Positions 16,304 through 27,100 of a stretch of DNA of 64,000 bases are shown in pieces. The position numbers and the translations under genes were made by a program. This DNA is from Pseudosporangium ferrugineum. GTDB taxonomy: Bacteria > Actinomycetota > Actinomycetes > Mycobacteriales > Micromonosporaceae. Each line of letters begins with the position of its first letter. Position 1 is the first letter of the stretch. Below the pieces are notes generated by a model that worked only from the letters and a program-made list of their open reading frames with translations, did not search any database and was not told where the DNA came from. The DNA is taken from contig NZ_PVZG01000008.1 of the NCBI RefSeq assembly GCF_003002065.1, positions 1 through 64,000 of the forward strand. The letters run 5' to 3'.

Positions 16304-16818
16304 CGTCAGCCCTGATCGGCCGCAGCCTGCCCATGGAAGCCCTGCCGACGACCGAGGTCGACTACCTTCAGCTCGGCGAGACCTCGGCCATCTCCGAGCT
16401 GTGGGACGGCAACGTCCTGACCTGCCCCCGGGACACCCCACGCCACCAGATGATCCTGAACTCGCTGGCCAACGCCCTCCGCGCGGGCAGAACGGACCTC
16501 AACGTCGTCACCGGCGTCCCGGTCCGCCTCGGCCCGGGCCGCATCGCCGTACCGGACCTGATCATCGCGGGCACCATCGACCCGGACATCCCCCTGGTCG
16601 AGGCCCCCTCGGTCCGCCTGGTCTGCGAAATCACGTCGGCGGCGAGCGCAACGGTGGACTGGACCCTCAAGATGCACGCGTACGCCCAGGCCCGCATCCC
16701 CTGCTACCTGGTCGCGGAACCGGACCGCGGCCTCCTGCACAGCCACATGCTCACGGCCCAGGGCTACGTCGAACAATCGGTCATGCAACTCGTCCGCGTG
16801 ACCGGCCTCAATATCTGA
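16300..16818 (+). CDS. Uma2-family PD-(D/E)XK nuclease-like protein, first copy
   Basis: A 172-residue restriction-endonuclease-fold protein. Core elements are PRHQMILNSLANAL, the Asp in VPDLIIAG, the Glu in RLVCEITSAAS and the Lys/Tyr in LKMHAYAQARIPCYLVAE. Uma2 proteins are abundant in actinomycetes and cyanobacteria; their targets are unknown. ATG 16300 overlaps the preceding stop (ATGA) and has GGGAG upstream, so it is translated with the degenerate S9 protein. Confidence 0.85.
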   Translation: MTSALIGRSLPMEALPTTEVDYLQLGETSAISELWDGNVLTCPRDTPRHQMILNSLANALRAGRTDLNVVTGVPVRLGPGRIAVPDLIIAGTIDPDIPLVEAPSVRLVCEITSAASATVDWTLKMHAYAQARIPCYLVAEPDRGLLHSHMLTAQGYVEQSVMQLVRVTGLNI

Positions 16819-16840
16819 CCCCACGTGGGAGAATCCCGCC

Positions 16841-17398
16841 ATGACGACGTCTGCCTTCTTCCCTGACGGCGGGCCGCTGAGCGAGGAGGAGTTCTTCGCG
16901 CTCGAAGAGGCGACAGACCGCGTCGAACTCTTCGACTGGAGCTTGCACGTGACCCCCGCGCCCACGCCGCGCCATCAACACATCTCGCGACGGCTCGCGA
17001 ACGCGCTCGAAGCCGGCGCTACGCCAGAGCGCCTGCACGTGGTGGAAGCAATCAACGTGCGGCTCAAACCGGGACGCATTCCGATCCCCGATGTAGTGAT
17101 CACGTCGGATATCGACTTCGACGAGCAGGCTGTCGACGCCGAGCAGGTCTTGCTCGTCTGCGAAATCGTGTCCCCGTCGAACGCATCCGCGGACAAGATT
17201 CTCAAGATGCACTATTACGCCGAGGCCGGGATTCCCTGGTATCTCATCGTGGAGCAGGAGACGGGCGCGCTGCACCTGTACCGGCTCGAGGGCAGGCACT
17301 ACGTCGAGCGGTCGGTCACGAAGGTGGGCGACCTCCTGCACCTGACCGACCCGGTGGACGTCACCATCGCACCGGAGAAGCTGCTTCCTCCTCGGTGA
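16841..17398 (+). CDS. Uma2-family PD-(D/E)XK nuclease-like protein, second copy
   Basis: A 185-residue paralogue of the gene 22 nt upstream, with the same core: TPRHQHISRRLANAL, IPDVVITSD, LLVCEIVSPSNASADKILKMHYYAEAGIPWYLIVE. Here the canonical Uma2 EIVSPSN motif is intact, while the first copy has EITSAAS. GGGAGA lies upstream of the ATG. The 3' end overlaps the convergent LysR gene by 38 bp. Function unknown. Confidence 0.87.
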   Translation: MTTSAFFPDGGPLSEEEFFALEEATDRVELFDWSLHVTPAPTPRHQHISRRLANALEAGATPERLHVVEAINVRLKPGRIPIPDVVITSDIDFDEQAVDAEQVLLVCEIVSPSNASADKILKMHYYAEAGIPWYLIVEQETGALHLYRLEGRHYVERSVTKVGDLLHLTDPVDVTIAPEKLLPPR

Positions 17399-18266
17399 GG
17401 ACGGGGTTTCGGGCGGCGACCTCCAATGCCGCCCGGACGAAGGCGGCCACGGCCGGGGATCGGGCGTCCTGCGGCCAGGCCAGGAGGAGGGTCGACGGCC
17501 CCAGATCCTCGACCTTCCGGTACGCGATGCCGGGCCGCGGGTGCCGGCGGGCGAGCGACGCGGGCAGGAACCACACCAGCCGGCCCAGCTCGACCAGGTT
17601 GAACAGTTGCGCCAGGTCGTAGCGGGGGGCGTCGGCCGGGGGCTCGCGTTCCGGCGCCGGGCCGCGGTCGGCGGGTGAGCCGCCGGGCAGCGTCCAGCCC
17701 GCCAGGTCGGCGAGCCGCAGCGCCGAACGGGCGGCCAGCGGGTCGGCCGCCGCCAGCGCCACCCGGCGGGGTTCGGTGAGGAGGGCCTCGGTGTCGAGGC
17801 CGCGGTCGTCGAACGGTTCCGGCAGCATCGCGACGTCGGCGCGGCCGTCCCGCAGCGCCGGGATCTGGTCGCCGCGGCTGCCGAGCAGCACCTCCACCGG
17901 CAGGGACGCCTCGTCACGCCGGTAGGTCTCGATGATCTCCGGCAGCATCCCGGCGTCGTAGTCGGCCTTCAGCGCCACGCGCAGGCCGGGAGCCGTCCGG
18001 CCGGCGTTCCGGGCGCGGCGGGCGGCGGCGGTGACCGCGTCCAGGGCCGTGCGGGCGTCGCGCAGCAGAACCTCCCCGGCCGGGGTCAGCGCCACCCGCC
18101 GCGTGGTGCGGACGAACAGCTGGACGCCCAGGTGCCGTTCCATCTCCCGGATAGCCCGGGACAGCGGCGGCTGCGCCATTCCCAGCCGCTCCGCCGCCCG
18201 GCCGAAGTGCAGTTCCTCGGCCACCGCCACGAAGTAGCGCAGCTGGCGGACTTCGAGGTCGCTCAT
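17361..18266 (-). CDS. LysR-family transcriptional regulator
   Basis: A 301-residue regulator: winged helix-turn-helix at residues 3-65 (LRYFVAVAEELHFGRAAERLGMAQPPLSRAIREME) and a type-2 periplasmic-binding-like effector domain (about 92-295; LRVALKADYDAGMLPEII). It is divergent from an NAD(P)-binding oxidoreductase gene with 69 nt between starts, the classic LysR-target arrangement. A TACCGT hexamer 6 nt before the ATG (18273-18278) suggests a leaderless transcript. The inducer is unknown. Confidence 0.9.
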   Translation of the reverse strand: MSDLEVRQLRYFVAVAEELHFGRAAERLGMAQPPLSRAIREMERHLGVQLFVRTTRRVALTPAGEVLLRDARTALDAVTAAARRARNAGRTAPGLRVALKADYDAGMLPEIIETYRRDEASLPVEVLLGSRGDQIPALRDGRADVAMLPEPFDDRGLDTEALLTEPRRVALAAADPLAARSALRLADLAGWTLPGGSPADRGPAPEREPPADAPRYDLAQLFNLVELGRLVWFLPASLARRHPRPGIAYRKVEDLGPSTLLLAWPQDARSPAVAAFVRAALEVAARNPVLTEEEAASPVRW

Positions 18267-18335
18267 ATCCGTACGGTATCAATCGGGATCGGATCGGTCC
18301 TTCAGGTTCGGAGCGCCCCGGCGTTGACTCGAGCC
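18267..18335. promoter_or_regulatory. LysR/NmrA divergent promoter region
   Basis: Only 69 nt separate the two start codons, so any LysR binding site here should control both genes. Leftward, TACCGT (18273-18278, minus strand) is a -10 candidate. The words ATCGGGATCGG and GATCGG are repeated around 18282-18297. I could not assign a convincing T-N11-A LysR box. Confidence 0.4.
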
Positions 18336-19220
18336 ATGATCGTCGTCACCACCCCCACGGGAACCATCGGCCGCCAGGTCGTCCACCAGCTCCTCGACGC
18401 CGGCGAGCCGGTCCGCGTGATCGTCCGCGACCCCGCCCGCCTGCCCGCCGAGATCCGCGACCAGGTCCGATCCGTCATCGGTACGCACAACGACCCGGCC
18501 GTCCTCGCCCAGGCCTTCGCCGACGCGGACGCGGTGTTCTGGCTGGTCCCACCGGACGCGCAGGCCCCGTCCCTCGCCTCGTACTACGTCGACTTCACCC
18601 GCCCGGCCGCCGCGGCCCTCACCGCCCACCCCGTCGGCCGCGTCGTCGGCATCTCCGCCCTCGGCCGCGGCACCCCCCAAGCCGCCCATGCCGGCCACGT
18701 CACGGCATCCCTGGCCATGGACGACCTCCTCGCGGCGACGGGCGTCCCGTACCGGGCCCTGACCATGCCCTCGTTCATGGACAACCTGCTGTGGCAGGCG
18801 GACCTGATCAGAACGCAGGGCTTCTTCGCGCAGCCGATCGCCGGCAACCGCAAACTCCCCACCTGCGCAACCCGCGACATCGCCACGGTCGCCGTACGCC
18901 TGCTCCGAGACAGCTCGTGGACCGGCAGCGGCGAGGTGCCCGTCCTGGGCCCGGAGGACCTGTCCTTCGACGAGATGGCCCAGATCCTGTCCGAGCTCCT
19001 GCACCGCCGGGTCCACTACCGACGGACCCCGGACGCCGACTACAAGGCCCTGCTCGTGGCGCAGGGCATGTCGGAGTCGGTGGCCCAGGGAATGCTGGAC
19101 ATGATGCGCGCCAAGAACAAAGGCCTGGACAACGCCGCCATCCGTACGCCGGACAACAGCACCCCGACAACGTTCCGCCAGTGGTGCGAGGAGGTCCTCC
19201 TCCCGGTTGTCCACAGGTGA
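18336..19220 (+). CDS. NmrA-like NAD(P)-binding protein (atypical SDR)
   Basis: A 294-residue Rossmann protein beginning MIVVTTPTGTIGRQVVHQLLDAG, an atypical SDR/NmrA nucleotide-binding start, followed by VRVIVRDPARLP that would contact NADP. Later features are FWLVPPDAQAP, VVGISALGRG and YRALTMPSFMDNLL. The Tyr-X-X-X-Lys pair of classical SDRs is missing, as usual for NmrA proteins, which may sense redox state or reduce quinones or imines. It is probably controlled by the divergent LysR regulator. Confidence 0.82.
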   Translation: MIVVTTPTGTIGRQVVHQLLDAGEPVRVIVRDPARLPAEIRDQVRSVIGTHNDPAVLAQAFADADAVFWLVPPDAQAPSLASYYVDFTRPAAAALTAHPVGRVVGISALGRGTPQAAHAGHVTASLAMDDLLAATGVPYRALTMPSFMDNLLWQADLIRTQGFFAQPIAGNRKLPTCATRDIATVAVRLLRDSSWTGSGEVPVLGPEDLSFDEMAQILSELLHRRVHYRRTPDADYKALLVAQGMSESVAQGMLDMMRAKNKGLDNAAIRTPDNSTPTTFRQWCEEVLLPVVHR

Positions 19221-19335
19221 TCCACAGGGGCGACCGTTGACAGTGGACGACGCTCTATCATCAGCTGGCGTCGATGTCGCTCAGCCGTCGCCCGGCCGCA
19301 GGCCGGCCATCCCGACCTACGGCCCAGGAGCCACA

Positions 19336-20334
19336 ATGCCTCCGCGCTCCACCCTGCTCACCGCATCCCTGATCGCCTCCGTGGCCCTGGCTCCAGCCAC
19401 CCAGGCCGCCGCCGCACCTCACCCCGCCACCGCGCCGGCCGGGGTCACCGCGGCGGCCCCGGTCACAGCGGTAGCCCCGGTTGCCGCGGCGGCCCCGGCG
19501 GCTGCGGCGGCCCCGGCGGCTGCGGCGGCCCCGGCGGCTGCGTGCCCCACGGTGGTCGGGCACAAGGCCGGCGGGCGGTCGGCGCCGGAGAACACCGTCC
19601 CCGGCCTGAACCTGATGGCGAGCCAGGGCGCCCCGATCGTCGAGATCGACATCCGCTGGAACAAGAGCAACTTCGCCTTCGCCTTCCACGACGAGGACGT
19701 CTCCATCACCACCAACGGCACCGGCCGCGTCCAGGACCTCTGGCTGCCGGACCTGCAGAAACTCAGCGCCGCCGACTACGCGCCCTGGAAGACCGACCCC
19801 CGCTACGGCGGCTTCAACGCGGACGGCACCCCGAAGGTCCGCCCCCCATACGCTTACGACTTCCTCTACGCGGCGAAGAAGGCCAAGGTCAAGCTCCTCC
19901 TCGACGTAAAGGTCACCCCGACGAAGGAGCAAGCCGACCTCTTCGTCTCCTACCTCGACCGCGCAGAGCTCCAGATGCGCACCCAGATCATCTGGATGGC
20001 CAACAGCGCCGACGGCCTGAAAGCCATGCGCGGCTGGTACCCGAACTTCACGTACTACCTGCTCGAACGCCCCCCAGCAGGCTTCATGCGCACGGCAGAG
20101 TCCCTGCAAGCCCTGGGCGCAAAGGTCTACACGGTCCCGGTGGGCGAGGTCCGCTCGGCCGACTACGTCAACTACTACCACCAGTACGGCATCGGCGTAT
20201 CAACCTGGACAACCGACAACCCGTCCCTGGACACCCCCGAGAACTGGGCCAAGGTCACAGCCTTCGGCGTCGACTACCTGACAACCGACAAGCCCGGCGA
20301 AGCACTCGCGTCCCAGCAAAGCATCTGCCAGTGA
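19336..20334 (+). CDS. Secreted glycerophosphodiester phosphodiesterase-like protein
   Basis: A 332-residue exported hydrolase: signal peptide (about 1-28), a 45-residue Ala/Pro/Val low-complexity spacer, then a GDPD TIM barrel. Active-site elements are GHKAGGRSAPENT (a variant of the usual HRG...PENT), EIDIRWNK and FHDE; later LLLDVKVTP and VSTWTTDNP (GVSTWTTDNP resembles the usual V-x-x-WTVN). It should split glycerophosphodiesters to glycerol 3-phosphate and an alcohol outside the cell. AGGAG precedes ATG 19336; upstream in-frame codons lack a signal-peptide start. The Lys in GHK replaces the usual Arg, so substrate range is uncertain. Confidence 0.82.
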   Translation: MPPRSTLLTASLIASVALAPATQAAAAPHPATAPAGVTAAAPVTAVAPVAAAAPAAAAAPAAAAAPAAACPTVVGHKAGGRSAPENTVPGLNLMASQGAPIVEIDIRWNKSNFAFAFHDEDVSITTNGTGRVQDLWLPDLQKLSAADYAPWKTDPRYGGFNADGTPKVRPPYAYDFLYAAKKAKVKLLLDVKVTPTKEQADLFVSYLDRAELQMRTQIIWMANSADGLKAMRGWYPNFTYYLLERPPAGFMRTAESLQALGAKVYTVPVGEVRSADYVNYYHQYGIGVSTWTTDNPSLDTPENWAKVTAFGVDYLTTDKPGEALASQQSICQ

Positions 20335-20407
20335 TCGACTGGATCAACTCGGAATCCAAAGGTTGTACAGGCAGCCCGGCCGGTGACCGGACCGCGCCTA
20401 TGCACGC

Positions 20408-20425
20408 GCGGGCCTACGGCCCCGC
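20408..20425 (+). terminator. Possible terminator between the phosphodiesterase and immunity genes
   Basis: GCGGGCC and GGCCCCGC pair across a 3-nt loop with one bulged C, in the 262-nt convergent gap 20335-20596. Nothing else is evident in that gap except a marked fall in G+C towards 20600. Confidence 0.35.
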
Positions 20426-20596
20426 ACGCACGACCGGTAACAGCGAGTGACCACGGGATCGCAGATTGCCCACCGCAATCCCACACATCACAGCAGGAAT
20501 ATCGACGTCCGGCGATGAGGGGCGCCGCTTGACGGCAATCCTGACCGCAACGCATGCGCACTGCGACGACGGCCGGCACACTTCGGGGCCTCGACG

Positions 20597-21109
20597 CTAC
20601 GTACCGTCACCACCGTTTCGGTCGGCCATGTAAAGGCCAGTTTCACGGAAACTCAGCACCTCAGACAAATCTACTGACCATTCAGAAATGCGATTCCCAT
20701 CCTCGTCCACGGAGGAATGGGGTTCAACGGAAAGCCACGGCCTGTCCGGATCGAAGGTCGTACTCAACTCCCGAAGAAAGATGATGGCATTCTGCACGAG
20801 AACGGCTTCGCCTCTCCTATAGAGCGGCCAGCAGTTGACGAAATTCCCTTCTCGCGGATCGACCATAGATGCAACGAGACATGCCACCGCATCCTCGGAA
20901 TCCTCCAAGAAATCTAGTGCCCGCTTCCAACTCGCAACATACTCATCAACACTCCAATAACCCAAGGCCATCGGGAAGGTCTCCAGGAAGCCTCCGACCC
21001 TGATCAGACCAGTTGCCTCATCAGATGGAGCTAATACGGGCGACGAGGGCCTTCCGACAACCTGGATGGCGAAATCGTCATTCTTTGAGGTAGTTGAGGT
21101 CTGCATCAT
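20597..21109 (-). CDS. Immunity protein, CdiI-like
   Basis: A 170-residue soluble acidic protein from ATG 21109 (a second ATG follows directly). Its segments FLETFPMALGYWSVDEYVASW, WPLYRRGEAVLVQNAIIFL and HSSVDEDGNRISEWSVDL resemble the family annotated as contact-dependent growth inhibition immunity protein. The start lies 32 nt inside the 3' end of the RHS toxin gene, so toxin and antidote are coupled. Base composition is far below that of the window (20641-20700 has 26 G/C of 60), as usual for horizontally exchanged toxin-immunity tips. Binding to the adjacent toxin domain is inferred from position. Confidence 0.72.
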   Translation of the reverse strand: MMQTSTTSKNDDFAIQVVGRPSSPVLAPSDEATGLIRVGGFLETFPMALGYWSVDEYVASWKRALDFLEDSEDAVACLVASMVDPREGNFVNCWPLYRRGEAVLVQNAIIFLRELSTTFDPDRPWLSVEPHSSVDEDGNRISEWSVDLSEVLSFRETGLYMADRNGGDGT

Positions 21110-24100
21110 ATGTTCCGATCCGTTGGCCTCTACGGTTGAACATCTTCCAGCCATCCGAGACGTTGTGCCCGTCGACATCCGGCGTGATGTAGTTCTTCCC
21201 GTCCGAAAAGACAACCTGCCCATGGGAGTTGAAAGGTGCACGCTGCGCGGGAATTCTAGATTTGTATCCCAACGCTGCCGCCCTGTCTTGTATTGACGGG
21301 CCGTACAGGTCCCAACTGTCCCTGCTGCGCTTCGCTACTTCATCCGGATGGTAGGGATCGCCCCGCAATCCTGGAGATGAACTATATCCCTCGGGAAGGT
21401 CTCCGCAGTTGTGTACGAGGACTGGTGTGTTGCCGGCGAGCACATAGTACGTGTGGATGTCGTTGACGGTGAGGTCGTACATCGTTCGTTCGCCGGCGTA
21501 GTTGTTCCGGTCGGAGACCGTGACCCGATCGCCGGAGGTCGACAGCAGTTCGGTCTCCGGCTCCAGCTCTCCAGCGGGAATCCACTGCCGACGACCTGCA
21601 TCCCAGAACGGGTGGTGTGTCGTCGTCTCGAGGACGATGTCGTCGCCGTTCACCGACACCGTCACATCGGCGAGTTCCCGGTCGAGGTTGACGTGGGTCT
21701 CGGTTACCTCTTCCGACCGCGTCGTGCCGGTTTCCGGGTCTGTGGCTACTACCTCGTCACCGACGTCGATCTCTTCGATTCTCTTGAATGATCCATCGGT
21801 GAGGAGGACCAGCGTTCCTGCCTTGAAGCTGTGACGCACGCAGCTGGTGGCGGCCGACTCGGCGGCGTCGAGGGCCTTGCGGCTTGCGAAGAAGTCGCCG
21901 ATGGCTCCCTTCAGCCGGCCGACGAGGTCCCATCCCGTCTTCACCAGCTTGAGCAGCTTGTCCCACCTGGCCGCGTAGCGCATCGCCAGCTTGCCCACCG
22001 CGCCGCCGAGAGCGGTTGCGGCGATGTTGAGGAGGGTGTTGACGCAGCCGCCGACGTCGCCCTTGGTGAAGCAGTCGATCGCGTCCGTGATGCCCAGCTC
22101 GTCCATGAGGAGCTTGCCGAGTTGCTTGGCTACCGCGATCAGCTTCTGTTTGGCGGCTTGCGCTTTGCTCTTGGCCGCCTTGACCTCTGCGGGCTCGCTG
22201 TCGCTTCCGCTGCTGCCGCCGTTGTCCCCGGAGGTCATGCAGTCGCCGACGCAGCCGTCGTTGTCGCCTTCCACGTCGACGTAGTCGCCGTTGAGGTCTT
22301 CGTAGTCGGCGCCGGGGCCGCAGCGGTCGTCGGCGCAGGCTTTCAGGCCGCCGGGGTCGCTGTACGTGATCGGGCTGTTGTTCGAGTAGGCGTACCCGTT
22401 CATCTGCTGGGGGTCGCTCAGGTCGATGAGCGGGTCCACCGAGATGAATTTGCCGGTGAGCGGGTCGTATTCGCGGGCGCCCAGATGCGTCAGCCCGGTG
22501 GTGGTGTCCTTGGTGCCGCCGACGTAACCCTTCTCGCCCGCCCATTGGGCAGCCGTGGGCTGCGTGCCGCGGTCGGCTCCGAACGGGGTGGAGCGGCGGA
22601 TCGCGATGGCGTCCGTCTGGGCGTCCACCGCGGCTTCGCCCGTACCGTTGCGGTCGGCGATCTGCCATTGGAGGCCCGCCGCCGTCTTGACCGCGACCAC
22701 TCCGCCGGGCAGCGCGTGGTAGCGGGTGTCGGAGACCACGCTGGTGGTGGTGTCCAGCCGCAGTTCCAGGCCGGGCAGATAGACGGTCGTGGCCTTGGGT
22801 TCCTTGCGGACCAGCCGGTCGCCGCTCGGCGAGTAGACGAACGTGGTCTTGGCGCCGTCCGCGTTGGTCACCGAGGCGAGCTTGCCCTCGGCGTCCCAGT
22901 CGAGGATCTGGTCCTCACCGGCGACGCTGCGCTTGTTCGTGTTGCCGGACTCGTCGTAGCCGAACTGGTAGAGCTTCTGGGCGCCGTTCTCGGCCTGCTC
23001 CGTGATGGCGGTGACGCCGTGAGGGCGTTGCCGGCCACCGTCCGGGTAGGCGTACGTGCGTTCCGAGCCGTCCGTTCCGGGCACGGCGTGGATTGTCTCG
23101 GTGAGACGGTTCCCGGTCGCATCGTACGTGTACGAGTGGTGGTACGGCGCCACCCCGCCGACCGCGCTGTCCCGGCACGGGGTGTCGCCGCCGTTGCCCG
23201 TGGAGTACGCGTCCGTCATCCGGTTCAGGTGGTCGTACGTGAAGCACTGGGTGTCGTTCTCGCCGGTCGCCGGGGTGTTCCGGGCCCAGAGGACGTTGCC
23301 GGCGTGGTCGTAATTGAAGCTCTGGTTGATGTCGTTCGCGGGCCTGTCCGGCTGGGGGTTGCTGGGTGACGTCATGGCTTCCCGCGACAGCGACCGGGTC
23401 GCCAGACGGTTGGTGCCTCGTTCGTACGTCATGGACACGTACGTGCTGCGCTTGCCCGCATTGAGCTCGGCGCGGGTGACCTCGCCCGTGTCGGTGTACT
23501 TCACGTCCGTCACCAGCGGGCTCAGGGTGCCGGTGACGGTCTTGACCCGCTGGAACTCGTCGTAGCCGAACACCACGGCCTCGCCGGCGCCGGCCTTCGT
23601 CGTCGGCAGGGTGTAGCCCTGCTGGGTCCCGTCCAGGTTGTAGCTGGAGAAGAACTGGTAGGTGCCCTTCAGCGCCTCGCCAGCGTCGTCGGGAATGACG
23701 TAACGGGTTTCGAGGGGGCGGTAGAAGTCGTCCAGCGACATGACCGCCGCGGCGTACTGCTTGCCGTTGACGAATCGGGCGGACTTGAAGAGCTGACCTC
23801 TGGCCTTCTCGTCCCAGTCCTGGTCGGTCAGCTGCACCCGGCCCTGTGCGGTGACCTCGAACGTGCCGGTGACCCGTCCGAGGAGGTCGTAGTCGGTCTC
23901 CACGACGCGGTGACGGGCGTCCTCGGTGCGGATCAGCCGGCCGGCCTCGTCGTAGCCGAAGAGCGTCGTCCCGCTGTCCGGGTCCTCCGCACTCGTCTTG
24001 TTGCCGACCTGGTCGTACGTGTACTTCCAGACGTTGCGGTCCGGATCGGTCACGGTCGCCAGCTGCCCGGCGGCGGTGTAGGTGTACCGGGTGGTGTCAT

Positions 24101-27100
24101 GGGCGCCCACAGCATGCCCGGCGGGCCCCGGCGTGCTGTCCTTGTAGTACCAGCGTTCCGTCTCGTTGCCGCGCGCGTCGGAGAGGACGGTGGTCGCGAC
24201 GCCGCCCTGGGGCGGCTGCACGTGGGTACGGTCGCCGCCGTAGTAGGTGCGGGAGCGCCATTTCTCCTGGCCGGCGACGAAGGTGATCGTGTCGGTGACC
24301 CGGTCCGCGGCATCGTAGAGATAGCCGGTCTGCAGTTCGGTGTCGACGTTCAGGGTCGGCAGGAGTTCGTAGGTCGGCACGCCCTGGGCCGCGTACTCCT
24401 CGCTCACCCGGTCGACCTGCCCGGTCGAGGTGTACCAGGTGTCAGCGACGAGCCGCCCGTGCGGACCGGGCCCCTGAATCTGACGGGGGCGCAGGAAGCC
24501 GTCGAAGATCTGCCATTGCGTGGTCCACACGCCGGCCGAGTTGCCGGCCTTCTCCGTCTTGATCGCGATCGGCTTACCGGGCTCCGTCCGGTACGTGTAT
24601 TTGACGCTGGGGTCGCCGTTCGGGGAACGGTTCGGCAACCAGACCTTTTCCAGGCGACCGATCGGGTCGTACGCGAAACTGGTGTTCTTCCCGTTCCAGT
24701 CGGACTGACGTGCCGGCAGGCCCCAAGCCGGGTTGTACTCGGTCACGGCGGAGAACTCGGCCGGGGTCTGGGCCCCTACTGCGATCTTCGGGCTGTACTC
24801 GGTCTTCTTCGTGGTCAGCCCGTTGGTCTCGACGTACGCGATCCGCGATTCGGCATTCTTGGCGTCGCGGGTCCAGGTCGGCCGGCCGTACGTGTCGTAG
24901 CCGCCCTCGTTGACCTTCTCGTAGGTCGCCTTCGTGCCGTCGTGCTTGTTCAGCCGCTCGGTTCTGGTGACCAGGCCGGTGGTCGGCGCGGCACCGAGCG
25001 CCTTGTCGTCGTAGTAGGAAAGGGTGTCGCCGATAACCTGCTTCGCGCGGTTGGGCGTGGCGGAGCAATTGACGGCGACCGTCTCCACCCGGGCGACCAG
25101 GGTCCGGATATTGCGGTCGGGGTTGTCGGCATAGGTGGTCCGGGAACACCGGTCGTCGTCGGCGACGCTGACGTCACCCTGGTCCTCGACCTGCGTCACC
25201 CGTCCGACCGGATACGACGCGCTGCCGTCGTACGTCGTGACGGTCTTCGTCTCCCGCCAGCCACCCGATTCCAGGGCGGTGAAACCACGTTTCGACCCGG
25301 GCCGCACGATTGAGGCCTGCCGGGTGCCGAAGGAGCGCTTCTGGGAAGCGGTCTGCTTACGCCACGGTGAGTTGACCGACTTGCTGATGACCTTCTCGTC
25401 GGCGTCGAGCACCTGGGTCTCGAACTCGAAGCCGAGGAGTTCCTTGGAGTCGGTGTGCACGGTGCCCACCGAGTCCGTCAGCGTGACAGAGCGAGTGCCG
25501 CCGTCCGGGTTCTTGTCCCCGTCCATTCCCCGTAGATAGAAGTGGCGGGTCCGGGTGCGCACGGCGTTGTCGTCGCCCTTGCTGACCAGAACCTTCGCAT
25601 ATCCGCGCCAGTCGCCCCACGTGTCGTACTTGCTCTCCCCCAGTCCGTCGGGTTCCGCGTGCCGCCACGCGGCGTCACCCTCGTACCGGTAGAAGGTCAC
25701 CATGTCCGGCGGCAGCTTCGTGCCGGGTTCCACGTCGGTCATGTCGGTCTCGCGGACCGCGGCGACGACGTATTTGTGGAACCAGTCGGTGACGACGTCC
25801 TCCACGCCCGGACCGTGCCATTTCACCGGGAAGCACCGCCGGGTGCTCCTGCCCTCGGCCGGCAGGTTGTCCTTGGTGCAGTCGGGTTCCGCGTACTGGA
25901 TGTCGATCTGAGAACCCGAATCGGTGTAGACCGTGCCGAGCCGGGGACGGACCATCTCGCCCAGCATGTCGCCGTCGCGGCGGATGCGGTTCGGCAACTG
26001 CTTCACGTCGAGCCGTACGGCCGGAGCGGATGCCGACTTGTCCCCGTACACACCGTCCTGGGTGATGGTGTGCAACCAGAGCAGGCGGCTGCCATCGCCG
26101 TTGTCGGGGAATATGTGGTCCAGGGTGTACTTGTCGACGTCGGTATAGGTACTGGCGCCCGTACGGATGTAAGTGGTCACCGACTTGAGGCGCTTACGAG
26201 TGAAGAACGTCGGCGACACCTGGTCCGACTTGCACTTCGTGCCGGTCGCGCAGATCCGGTCGAAGGGCACGTCCGGCCACGCGCTCTGGGTGTCCTTGGT
26301 GAGGTTGTTCGACTGACACGCCGCCACCGTCTGGATGCACCGCTCGGCGACCTCGAACTCGACCTTGGCCGCGGCGGGAGTCGTGTAGAGGCTGGTGGAG
26401 CGAAGGCCGTACTCGATGCGCTTGAGGTAGCCGCCACGATCGTAGGCGGCGCCGTTGACGTCGACCTTGCGGGTCCGGGCGTAGGCGTTCTTCTCGGGCT
26501 CGTAGAAATACGCCATCGCATTGCCGTTGCGGTCGACGGCATAGTCGAGATTCCAGCGCCAAGCCTGCTGGCAGTACGCATTCTCGAAGGTCGCGTTGTA
26601 GCAGGGTTCCTTGGGCGCGGCCTCGTTCGCGTTGTCCGGGTCGGACTTGTCGTCGGCATTCGCCGCGTCGTCGCCGAAGACGGGCGCGGTCCAGACGGAC
26701 TTCGTCTCCGCCTTGCCGTCACTCCAGCCGCTGAGCCGGTTCAGCCCGAAGAAGTACTGCGAGCCGTCGGTCGTGGTGAGTTTCCAGTGCTCGCCCTTGC
26801 CCGCATCCGCACCCTCGTCACCGTTCGTGGCACCGGACAGCTTCTCGATCTTCGATCCGTCGTCGTTCGCCAGCCGCCAGGTGTTGCCGGTCCGCACCAG
26901 CTCGCTGGAGCTGCCGTTGAGGGACAGAACCGCGTTGTCGTACGCCCAGCACAGGTCGCCGACCGTCTTGTGCCCGTCGTCCGAGCACTGCTTGTACCGG
27001 CGCTCGACATAGCCGGGCTCATAGCCGAAGCCCTCACCGATCCACGAGCCCTGATTGTTCGTCGTGGCGGTGCGCCCGTCGATGGCCTGAGAGCTGTAGC

